Assembly: GCA_036794395.1 (NCBI GenBank)
Contig: DAIRGS010000205.1
Span: 1 to 12,789, forward strand
Origin: DASXMX01 sp036794395
Lineage (GTDB): Bacteria > Planctomycetota > Phycisphaerae > Tepidisphaerales > Tepidisphaeraceae
Reading direction: 5' to 3'
DNA: 12,789 bases
Numbering within the stretch: the stretch's first letter is position 1; every line of letters begins with the position of its first letter. Shown in pieces: positions 5,983-12,789 of this stretch. The notes under the pieces are model-generated. The model was not told where the DNA came from and ran no database searches. It was given only the letters and a program-made list of their open reading frames with translations. Both the position numbers and the translations under genes were made by a program.

Positions 5983-8118
5983 ATGCGTAAGTGGACTAAG
6001 AGTGCTGGGATCATATTTATTGCTGCTGCCGCCGCCTGCTCAGGGAGCTGGCTGGCCGCCGCCGATGACGCCGCCAAGGCTGCATCCGCTGCCGACCCAT
6101 TCGCGTCAACACCCGCCACTCAACCCACGGCCGATGCGACCGTAACCGAAATCGCCGGCGCTGCCACCCAGCCCGTCGAGCACGGCCAGAGCGTCACGGC
6201 TTCACAGGTCAACGTCAGCGACGCCGGTACCGTCGAACTGCACGTGAACGACGCCAACCTTGTCGAAGTGCTTCGAATGCTTTCGCTCCAGAGCCAGCGA
6301 AACATCGTCGCCAGCAAGGAAGTTCACGGCACCGTTACCGCCAATCTCTACGAAGTCACCGTCCGCGAAGCCCTCGACGCCATCCTCCATGCCAACGGCT
6401 ACGACTACCGCGAGAAGGGCAGCTTCATTTACGTTTACACGACCAAAGAAATTCAGGAGATGGAGCAGGCCCAGCGCGTGAAGAAGACCGAAGTCTTCCG
6501 CCTGTTCTACACCCCCGCGGCCAACGCCAAGACACTCATCATGCCCGTGCTCAGCAATGATGCACAGGTCGCCCTGACCACGCCCTCTAAGGCCGGCCTT
6601 TCATCCGGCAGCGGGGGCGCGACCGGTGGCGATGATCATGCCGGTGAAGACATGCTCGTCATCACCGACTTCCAGGAAAATCTCGATAAAGCCCGCAAGA
6701 TCCTCCGCGAGGTCGATCGCCGGCCCCAGCAGGTTCTCGTCGAAGCCACGATTCTCAGCGCTTCGCTCAACGAAACCAACTCGCTCGGCGTCGACTTCAC
6801 CGTCCTTGGCGGCGTCGACTTCTCAACCCTGGGCGCGATCAACGGCAGTGGCGCTGCCGGCGGCGCGGGTGGCACTGGTACGGGTACTGGCACAGGCGCC
6901 GCGGCCTCGGGCACCGCAACCGGACCCAACGCCAGCACGTCGGTCAACGCGGCCCTCACCGGCTCGATCGTTGACAACACCAAGTCCAGCAACCTGCTCA
7001 ATAAGGGCTACATCGCCACCCAGTTCGGTGGTCACGGCCTGAACCTCGGCGTCATCGCAAACGATATTGGCGTCTTCCTCCAGGCCCTCGAAAGCGTCAC
7101 CGACACCACCGTGCTGGCCAACCCCAAGGTGCTTGTATTGAACAAGCAGCAGGGTGAAGTGCACGTCGGCAAGAATATCGGCTACAAGACCGCCGTCGCC
7201 ACTGAGACGTTGACCGCCTCAAGCGTCAGCTTCCTCGATACCGGCATCCGTCTGTTGTTTCGCCCTCACATCGGTGAAGACGGTTTCATCCGCCTCGAGA
7301 TTCACCCCGAAGACTCCGATGGCAGCATCGACGCCAATGGCAATCCGCAGAAATCTACCACCGAGGTGACCAGCAATATCATGGTCCGCGATGGCCGGAC
7401 TGTGGTCATCGGCGGTCTGTTCGCCGACTCGACCACCCGAGCCCGCACCCAGGTGCCGTTCCTCGGCAGCCTGCCCGGCGTTGGCGCGCTCTTCCGTCAG
7501 CAGAACGATACGACGCTCCGTCAGGAAATCATCATCCTCCTGACCCCCCACATCATCAAAGACTATGAAGCTTACGGCGCTGCCTCTGATGAGCAGGCCA
7601 AGTATGCCGAGCGGCTTGAAGTCGGCGCGCGTCATGGCCTGATGCCCTGGGGCCGCGAACGGCTTGCCGAATCGTGGTACGACATGGCCGTCACCGAAAT
7701 GGCCAAGGCGCATCCGAATCGCGGCCTCGCGCTCTGGCACCTCAACTGCGCCATCCACCTGAACCCCATGTTCAGCGAAGCGATGGAACTGCGGGCCCAG
7801 GTGACCGGCAAGGAAATGACCGCGACCAATGATAGCGCCATCCGCTCGTTCGTTCGCAAGCAGGTCATGAACGATCGGGCCTACCCGACGACCGAGCCGG
7901 CCCCTTCCGCGGTTGTGTCGATCGATTCACCCGCACCGGCCCAGGAAAAGAACCAGTCCGCACAGTCGCCCAAGTCGACTGCGATGGGCCCGCGGCCCAC
8001 GACCCAACCGGCTGCCGACGAGAAGTCTTCGACTCCCGCCACCCAGCCCACGTTGACCGCGTCCACCGATGACCCCACAGACGACAAGGACAATGGCCCC
8101 GATGGCGAGGATCAATAA
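5983..8118 (+). CDS. Secretin (type II secretion / type IV pilus family) with TPR-like C-terminal extension
   Basis: This 711-residue protein is a predicted outer-membrane secretin, which forms the multimeric gate for a secreted protein or a pilus. It has an N-terminal signal peptide (MRKWTKSAG then a hydrophobic Ala-rich stretch; cleavage likely near AAA-27). An N0/STN-like domain lies at about 83-153 (VELHVNDANLVEVLRML...) and an N1-like domain at about 168-247 (EVFRLFYTPAANAKTLI...ILREVDRRPQQVLVEA), interrupted by a Gly-rich loop. The secretin core (about 250-523) contains ANPKVLVLN, GKNIGYKT and the diagnostic VPFLGSLPGVGALF (491-504). A Gly/Thr low-complexity insert sits near 288-314. 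After the core comes an unusual tail: a helical, TPR-like part (about 555-610, LALWHLNCAIHLNPMFSEAMELRAQ) and an acidic Thr/Pro/Gln-rich end. A cluster of inner-membrane components (ATPase, platform protein) is not present in the window, so type II secretion, type IV pilus or another system cannot be told apart. Confidence 0.9.
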   Translation: MRKWTKSAGIIFIAAAAACSGSWLAAADDAAKAASAADPFASTPATQPTADATVTEIAGAATQPVEHGQSVTASQVNVSDAGTVELHVNDANLVEVLRMLSLQSQRNIVASKEVHGTVTANLYEVTVREALDAILHANGYDYREKGSFIYVYTTKEIQEMEQAQRVKKTEVFRLFYTPAANAKTLIMPVLSNDAQVALTTPSKAGLSSGSGGATGGDDHAGEDMLVITDFQENLDKARKILREVDRRPQQVLVEATILSASLNETNSLGVDFTVLGGVDFSTLGAINGSGAAGGAGGTGTGTGTGAAASGTATGPNASTSVNAALTGSIVDNTKSSNLLNKGYIATQFGGHGLNLGVIANDIGVFLQALESVTDTTVLANPKVLVLNKQQGEVHVGKNIGYKTAVATETLTASSVSFLDTGIRLLFRPHIGEDGFIRLEIHPEDSDGSIDANGNPQKSTTEVTSNIMVRDGRTVVIGGLFADSTTRARTQVPFLGSLPGVGALFRQQNDTTLRQEIIILLTPHIIKDYEAYGAASDEQAKYAERLEVGARHGLMPWGRERLAESWYDMAVTEMAKAHPNRGLALWHLNCAIHLNPMFSEAMELRAQVTGKEMTATNDSAIRSFVRKQVMNDRAYPTTEPAPSAVVSIDSPAPAQEKNQSAQSPKSTAMGPRPTTQPAADEKSSTPATQPTLTASTDDPTDDKDNGPDGEDQ

Positions 8119-8141
8119 CCCATCAGGTCACGACCCGCTCA

Positions 8142-8172
8142 AAGGGGCAGCACACAAAGCTGCCCCTTCTTT
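8142..8172 (+). terminator. Intrinsic-terminator-like hairpin between secretin and TPR lipoprotein genes
   Basis: AAGGGGCAGC (8142-8151) pairs perfectly over 10 bp with GCTGCCCCTT (8159-8168) around a 7-base loop, followed by CTTT. It starts 23 bases after the secretin stop. The U-tract is short, so partial termination or mRNA 3'-end protection is likelier than a full stop. The next gene's Shine-Dalgarno (GGAG 8176-8179) begins only a few bases beyond it. Confidence 0.75.
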
Positions 8173-8186
8173 AATGGAGTTTTTAG

Positions 8187-9359
8187 ATGCGTTTCTCATT
8201 CATCATGTTCGGCCTCGTAGTTGCCGCAGCCGCCGGCTGCCAGAATAAATCGGATCAAAAGGCCGAAGCCCAGGAGCACTGGAACAACACCCGCGCGACC
8301 ATCCTCATGGGCGTGGCTCAGGATCAGTACAAAGCCCAGGACTTTGACAAGTGCAACGAAACGCTTTCCAAAGCCATGCGGATGTCGCCCAACGCGCCGC
8401 AACTCCATGTCCTGGCGGCCAAGGTTCAGATCGAGCAGGGCCACCTCGAACTGGCCGAGAAAGAGCTTGAGGTCGCCCGTAGGTTTGGCCCGGCCGAGCC
8501 CGAGCCGTATTACCTGAGCGGCGTAATCTATCAGCGCTGGCAGAAGCCGCAGACGGCCCTGGAGTTTTACCGCCAGGCCGGCCAACGCGCCCCCGCCGAG
8601 CTGTCTTACATCCTGGCCGAAGGCGAAATGCTTGTCGCGCTCGAACGCGTTCCCGAGGCATTGGCGCTACTCCAAGCCAAGGTGTCCTACTTTGAAAACA
8701 GCGCGGCGATCCGAGACGCGGTGGCCCAGTTGCTGGTGCAGTCGGGCCGGTATGCCGACGCGATTAAAATGTTCCGCCAGGCCAGCGTTTTGGCCGAGAA
8801 AGACGACGGCATCCGCGAACGCCTCGCGCTGGCCTGTTACGCCGACAAGCAGTACGGCCCATGCGCCAAGGTCCTCACCCGCCTGACCGCTACCGATGCC
8901 TTCGCCAAACGCGCTGACTTGCTTGAACTCCAGGGCGAATGCCAGCTTCAAATTGGCGATTCGCGCATGGCCGTTCGCAGCTTGACTGCTGCCACCGAAA
9001 TTAACGCCTACTCCGCCCGCCTATGGCAAAACCTGGGCCGGGCCATCCTCGACACCGGCGACCTCAAACGCGCCGACTACGCCCTCCGCCGATCACTCGG
9101 CGTCGATGCGTCAATCGGCGAAACGCATTTGCTCATCGGCTACGTCCAGCTCCGCGAAAGCAAGTTCGACGCCGCCCTTAAGTCCTTTAAGACCGCCAAC
9201 GACCTGGATAAGGCCGACACCACCGCGATCTGCATGGTCGGATACACGCTGACGAAAATGGGCCGCGAGCGCGAAGCCGCCGCCTTCTACGCCCAGGCGC
9301 TGCGGGTCAAGCCCGGCGATGATATGGCATCTGAGCTGATGGCCCAGATCGATAAGTAA
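8187..9359 (+). CDS. TPR-repeat lipoprotein, possible secretin partner
   Basis: This 390-residue protein starts with a lipoprotein signal peptide: MRFSFIMFGLVVAAAAG-C18, where the lipobox AAGC makes Cys18 the likely lipidated N-terminus. Nearly all the rest (about 38-385) is tandem tetratricopeptide repeats, with typical pairs such as AQDQYKAQDFDKCNETLSKA, YYLSGVIYQRWQKPQTALEF, LLVQSGRYADAIKMFRQA and GYTLTKMGREREAAAFYAQA. TPR lipoproteins are known as pilotins or assembly factors for secretins (PilF/PilW and TadD types), which is the natural reading beside a secretin gene. No enzymatic motif is visible. GGAG (8176-8179) lies 7 bases before the ATG. The hairpin at 8142-8172 between the two genes suggests their levels may be uncoupled. 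A general scaffolding role remains possible. Confidence 0.85.
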   Translation: MRFSFIMFGLVVAAAAGCQNKSDQKAEAQEHWNNTRATILMGVAQDQYKAQDFDKCNETLSKAMRMSPNAPQLHVLAAKVQIEQGHLELAEKELEVARRFGPAEPEPYYLSGVIYQRWQKPQTALEFYRQAGQRAPAELSYILAEGEMLVALERVPEALALLQAKVSYFENSAAIRDAVAQLLVQSGRYADAIKMFRQASVLAEKDDGIRERLALACYADKQYGPCAKVLTRLTATDAFAKRADLLELQGECQLQIGDSRMAVRSLTAATEINAYSARLWQNLGRAILDTGDLKRADYALRRSLGVDASIGETHLLIGYVQLRESKFDAALKSFKTANDLDKADTTAICMVGYTLTKMGREREAAAFYAQALRVKPGDDMASELMAQIDK

Positions 9360-9415
9360 TTGAGTAATCGTGCCGATGGACCACGGTAGGCACAGTTGGG
9401 ATCAGGGCCGCCCGT

Positions 9416-10531
9416 TTGAGAACTCAAACACTATCCTCCATCGCGATTGGCTTTGCCGGCCTGGCGCTGCTATGCAGCAGCGCCATCGCCGCGGCCATCG
9501 GAGGATGGGCCTGGTTGGGCGTCGGTCTGTTCTTCGTCAGTCTCCTGGCGATGTGGATGAGCCGGCGCGGGCAGGCCCGTGCGGATCGCGCTCTCCTGGC
9601 TGAATTCCGCGAACATCAGGCGGCGATTGCCTCCCACGCCGTTCCATCCGCAACACTATCCGAGGCTGCCAGAGCCCTTGTGGATGCTGCCGAAGTTGCG
9701 ATAGGAGATGCCGCCGCACGCGTCAGTCAAATTCAAAGTCAACTGGAAGTCGCCCGCGCCGATCGCAGCAATCCCCTGGCATCCGCATCCGTGGCGAAGA
9801 CCGACACTTGCCAGTTCAAGAACGCGTTCGTCTCCAAGGTATCCCATGAGTTACGGACTCCGCTGGCCGGAATTAAGGCCTACATCGAATTGCTGATCGA
9901 TGGCGAGGCCCAGGACGAGACGACACGCCGCGAGTTCTACAATGTCATCCAAAACGAGACCAACCGCCTCGGCCGTCTGATTGACGATATCCTCAGCATT
10001 TCGCGAATCGAAGCGGGAATTGCCCGCGTCCAGGTGGAACCCGTCGAAATTAACCATCTGCTGAACAACGCGATTGCCAAAACCGCCGAACAAGTTGCGC
10101 GGAAGAGCCTGACGCTCTGCTGGTCGCAAGCCGATCCGGTTTATCAGACCCGCGGCGATCGCGCGATGCTCGAGCAGGCGGTGCTGACACTTCTAAATAA
10201 CGCAATCATGTTTTCGCCCCACGGCGCCCGCATAAGTGTCGAAACCGCTACCAACCCCCACCAAAAGATGGTGCTCATCAGATTCATTGACCAGGGACCG
10301 CGTATTGAGCCCAAGGACGTGCCTGGAGTGTTCGATAAGTTCAGCGGTGGGCAGACCTCCGCTCGCACAGCCGGTGGCGCGGGAGTTGGTTTGGCGCTGG
10401 TCCGGCAGATTGTTGAATCCGTGCACCGCGGCGCAGTATTCGCCGAAACGCACCCCGGAAGCGGCAACTGTTTTGGTTTTGCCCTTGAGCTGTATGTCCC
10501 AGAGCCAGCTCGCCTGACACTCGAGGGATGA
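9416..10531 (+). CDS. Membrane sensor histidine kinase (HisKA + HATPase_c)
   Basis: This 371-residue kinase has two N-terminal membrane segments (about 6-27 and 31-47) with almost no loop between them, so it has no large external sensor. A soluble linker follows (about 50-130, partly helical). The HisKA domain carries the H-box SHELRTP with phospho-acceptor H144. The ATPase domain has an N-box LLNNAIMFSP (N261, N262), a G1 box DQGPRI (292-297) in which the usual second Gly is Arg296, and a G2 box GGAGVGLAL (320-328). Only a TTG start at 9416 precedes the membrane segments: the frame is blocked by TAA at 9365 and the first ATG (9551) lies inside the second segment. The Shine-Dalgarno is weak. 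The likely partner is the receiver encoded 50 bases downstream. Confidence 0.85.
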   Translation: MRTQTLSSIAIGFAGLALLCSSAIAAAIGGWAWLGVGLFFVSLLAMWMSRRGQARADRALLAEFREHQAAIASHAVPSATLSEAARALVDAAEVAIGDAAARVSQIQSQLEVARADRSNPLASASVAKTDTCQFKNAFVSKVSHELRTPLAGIKAYIELLIDGEAQDETTRREFYNVIQNETNRLGRLIDDILSISRIEAGIARVQVEPVEINHLLNNAIAKTAEQVARKSLTLCWSQADPVYQTRGDRAMLEQAVLTLLNNAIMFSPHGARISVETATNPHQKMVLIRFIDQGPRIEPKDVPGVFDKFSGGQTSARTAGGAGVGLALVRQIVESVHRGAVFAETHPGSGNCFGFALELYVPEPARLTLEG

Positions 10532-10581
10532 CATTTGTATCGCATTGAGTGCCCTGGTCGGCAAGTCGAACGGAGTAGGCC

Positions 10582-10977
10582 ATGTCGGAAAAACGAATTC
10601 TCGTCGCGGACGATGAATCTCACATTCTCAACGTCGTTTCACTCAAGCTTCGTAACGCGGGCTTCAAGGTCATCACCGCCTCCGATGGGCAGGAAGCGCT
10701 GGATCTGGCCATCAGCGAATTGCCCGATCTCTTGATCACCGATTATCACATGCCCCGTCTCTCGGGCATCGAGTTGTGCCGCCGGTTGAAGCAGGATGTC
10801 CGCACGCAGAAAATCCCGACCATCATGCTCACCGCCCGAGGCTATCACCTTGAAGACCAGGACCCGCAAGACCACGGCATTATGGAGATGATGAGTAAGC
10901 CCTTCAGCCCGCGGCACCTTCTGTTAACTGTGAACCAGGTGCTGGAGCGCGCGGGCGCATCAGCCGCGGCTGCCTGA
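10582..10977 (+). CDS. Stand-alone response regulator receiver (CheY-like)
   Basis: This 131-residue protein is a single REC domain with no DNA-binding or enzymatic output. All key residues are present: the acidic pair D10-D11 (LVADDE), phospho-acceptor D54 in LITDYHMPRLSG, the switch Thr T84 in IMLTA and K106 in MMSKPF. The tail is a short Ala-rich stretch. It starts with a good Shine-Dalgarno (GGAG 10572-10575, 6 bases before ATG). It is probably phosphorylated by the kinase encoded upstream and acts by protein contact, perhaps on the HD-GYP protein encoded next or on a pilus or secretion motor; the target is inferred only from position. Confidence 0.92.
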   Translation: MSEKRILVADDESHILNVVSLKLRNAGFKVITASDGQEALDLAISELPDLLITDYHMPRLSGIELCRRLKQDVRTQKIPTIMLTARGYHLEDQDPQDHGIMEMMSKPFSPRHLLLTVNQVLERAGASAAAA

Positions 10978-11011
10978 ACAAACGAATTGACTGCTGAAAT
11001 CCCTCGTACCG

Positions 11012-12685
11012 ATGCTTCAGATCGATAACAACCCGACAGCCACAGGCGAAACATCGCCTTTCCCGCACTCGATGCTGGAAAAGGTCGCGGCGCGGTTCCG
11101 ACCGGCCGGGCTGTGCCTTCTGTTGATCGCCCCGGATGGGATTATCGCTTACGCCGATCCGGTGGCGGGGGCTTTCTTCGCCCGATATGCCGTACCGCTG
11201 ATCCGCCAGAACGCGATCCTCGCCGAAAAGCTTCGCCGTCTCCCAGCTGATGCGCCGGCAGTGGCGTTCGATTCGCTGCCGGGAATTGTTCTTGCCGCGG
11301 CTCCGTATGTGGAGCGAAAGCAAATTCTGGGCATTCCCGTTCTCGCGGCTCGATCTTCCAGCTTCCGAACCGGCGAAGATGTGCTGCAAGCGTGCGGCCG
11401 CCTCCAACTCGATGCCACGTGGCTCAGCCAGCAAGCCGATTCAATCTCAGCCTATTCGCGCGAAGCCCTCAGCCGGCAGGTTACGCTCCTGTGTTCGATG
11501 CTCCACGATCAGCTCAAGTTGTCGGGGATGGAGCTGGAGCTCAATAGCCTGTCCGAGCAGTTGGCCAACAGCTACGAAGAACTCAGCCTCATCTATCAAA
11601 TCAGCAGCGGTATGCGCGTCAATCGCGGTGCCGCCGACTTCTTCAAGCAAGCCTGCCTGGACGTGCTGGATGTGATGAACGTACAGAGCGTCGGCGTCTG
11701 CCTGCTGGGCGAGGGCGCGAGCCGCGTTGAACCCGTCATATACGGTAACACGATCATATCCAATGAAATGCTTCATCGGATGGTCGATGATCTGATGCCT
11801 CTGCTCAGCAAGCGCAAGGGGCCGGTGCTTGTGAGCGAGGTTCGCGGCGACGAAACCTTCAGCTGGCTGGCCGACTCCGTCAGCTCTTTCCTGGCAGTCC
11901 CGCTTCAGCGGCAGGACCAGGTGCTCGGCTGCATGTTCGCCGCCAACAAGCAGGCCGGCGTCTTCGATTCGGTCGACAGCAAGCTCCTGAACTCGATCGC
12001 CACCGAATCCGCCATCTACGTCGAAAACTCCAGCCTGTATTCAGACGTTCACGGTCTGATGATGGGCTTGCTCCACAGCCTCACCAGTGCCGTCGATGCC
12101 AAAGACGCCTACACGTGCGGCCACAGCGAACGCGTTGCACTGCTGAGCCGTCATCTGGCACAGGAGATTGGCCTTCCGGACGCCGAAGTCGATCAGATTT
12201 ACATGGCCGGGCTGCTGCACGACGTGGGAAAAATCGGCGTCCCCGAATCGGTCCTGCAAAAGACCGGGAAGCTGACGAGCGAAGAATTCGACCAGATGAA
12301 GAAGCACCCCCAGATCGGGGCGCGAATTCTCTCGGATGTGAAGCAGATCAAAGCCATCATCCCCGGCGTGCTTTATCACCACGAGCGATACGATGGCAAG
12401 GGGTATCCCAGCGGTCTCAGTGGCGCCAACATCCCGTTGATGGGCCGAATCATCTGCCTGGCCGATTGCTTCGACGCGATGACCTCAAATCGAACCTATC
12501 GCAAGGCCTTGCCTCTCGAGGTGGCCGTCACCGAAATCCGCCGATGCGCCGGCACCCAGTTCGACCCCGCCCTGGCCGAAGCCTTCGTCAAAACCGGCCC
12601 CGACCGCTTCCGCGACCTGCTCCGGAACCATGCCGAAAAATCCAAAATGCTCCTGGAACTCCAGGAAACACTTCGCACGACCTAA
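11012..12685 (+). CDS. GAF + HD-GYP phosphodiesterase, probably cyclic-di-GMP specific
   Basis: This 557-residue cytoplasmic protein has three parts. Residues 1-140 form a domain I cannot assign with confidence, possibly PAS-like (LCLLLIAPDGIIAYADPVAGAF). A helical, probably coiled-coil link (about 145-200) leads to a GAF-like sensor at about 200-340. The C-terminal HD-GYP domain (about 345-545) is complete: H371 in CGHSERV, H403-D404 in LLHDVGKIG, H432, H456-H457 in YHHERYDGKGYP with the GYP at 464-466, and LADCFDAMTSNRTYRKAL. This family hydrolyses cyclic-di-GMP, lowering the second messenger that promotes pili and biofilm. No receiver domain is fused. It lies 34 bases after the receiver gene in the same direction, so co-transcription is likely; no clear Shine-Dalgarno was found before ATG 11012. 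Confidence 0.9.
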   Translation: MLQIDNNPTATGETSPFPHSMLEKVAARFRPAGLCLLLIAPDGIIAYADPVAGAFFARYAVPLIRQNAILAEKLRRLPADAPAVAFDSLPGIVLAAAPYVERKQILGIPVLAARSSSFRTGEDVLQACGRLQLDATWLSQQADSISAYSREALSRQVTLLCSMLHDQLKLSGMELELNSLSEQLANSYEELSLIYQISSGMRVNRGAADFFKQACLDVLDVMNVQSVGVCLLGEGASRVEPVIYGNTIISNEMLHRMVDDLMPLLSKRKGPVLVSEVRGDETFSWLADSVSSFLAVPLQRQDQVLGCMFAANKQAGVFDSVDSKLLNSIATESAIYVENSSLYSDVHGLMMGLLHSLTSAVDAKDAYTCGHSERVALLSRHLAQEIGLPDAEVDQIYMAGLLHDVGKIGVPESVLQKTGKLTSEEFDQMKKHPQIGARILSDVKQIKAIIPGVLYHHERYDGKGYPSGLSGANIPLMGRIICLADCFDAMTSNRTYRKALPLEVAVTEIRRCAGTQFDPALAEAFVKTGPDRFRDLLRNHAEKSKMLLELQETLRTT

Positions 12686-12789
12686 ATGACCGTCCGTGAT
12701 TCAGCGCCTTTGCATTTAAGTGGCACGGGTTTCTAACCCAATACCGTTCAACGCTGGATCACGATGCAGTCTCGGAACTTCTTTTCCGG
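12686..12789. other. Intergenic end of window, nothing recognisable
   Basis: The last 104 bases hold no open frame or RNA gene that I recognise. A small inverted repeat (GGGTT 12727-12731, AACCC 12735-12739) has a 5-bp stem and 3-base loop but no T-run, so a terminator is not supported. Confidence 0.4.

Noticed and set aside
12721..12736. TGGCACG resembling the -24 half of a sigma54 promoter
   Set aside because: The required GC at -12 with the correct spacing is absent (TA instead), and no gene follows within the window.

Overview
The window reads as chromosomal DNA from a GC-rich Gram-negative-type bacterium. Planctomycetota is the most likely phylum, perhaps class Phycisphaerae. The reasons are a BlaI-M56 pair whose peptidase carries a long array of carboxypeptidase-regulatory-like modules, a secreted sulfatase, and a secretin and lipoprotein with Thr-Gln-Pro rich low-complexity tails. 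This placement is inferred from gene content and style; no marker gene is present. All seven confident genes lie on the plus strand.

Left part (1-5604): a hairpin and a sigma70-like promoter precede a BlaI-type repressor gene. A perfect 20-bp palindrome overlaps the promoter's -10 element and is very probably the repressor's operator. The repressor gene overlaps by ATGA an 1148-residue M56 (BlaR1-like) membrane metallopeptidase. That protein has no beta-lactam-binding sensor domain; instead it has about eight beta-sandwich-like repeats. A secreted arylsulfatase-type enzyme with an intact formylglycine motif (CSPTR) follows. The simplest reading is a regulator-sensor pair that de-represses on an unknown envelope or substrate signal, with the sulfatase as a possible co-regulated target.

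Middle (5605-9359): a 378-bp spacer with no convincing gene leads to a secretin gene (outer-membrane pore of the type II secretion / type IV pilus superfamily). The secretin has an unusual C-terminal TPR-like extension and an acidic, TQP-rich tail. A near-perfect intrinsic-terminator-like hairpin separates it from a gene for a TPR-rich lipoprotein, a plausible pilotin or assembly partner of the secretin.

Right part (9360-12789): a membrane-anchored histidine kinase, a stand-alone CheY-like receiver and a GAF + HD-GYP protein lie close together in the same direction. They form a likely signalling cassette in which phosphorelay and cyclic-di-GMP breakdown may control the secretin system next door. 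The last 104 bases hold no gene that I can see.

Most interesting points: the sensor-swapped BlaI-M56 system beside a sulfatase, the secretin with a fused TPR-like tail followed by a terminator-like hairpin, and the kinase-receiver-HD-GYP cassette whose kinase has a degenerate ATP-binding G1 box.
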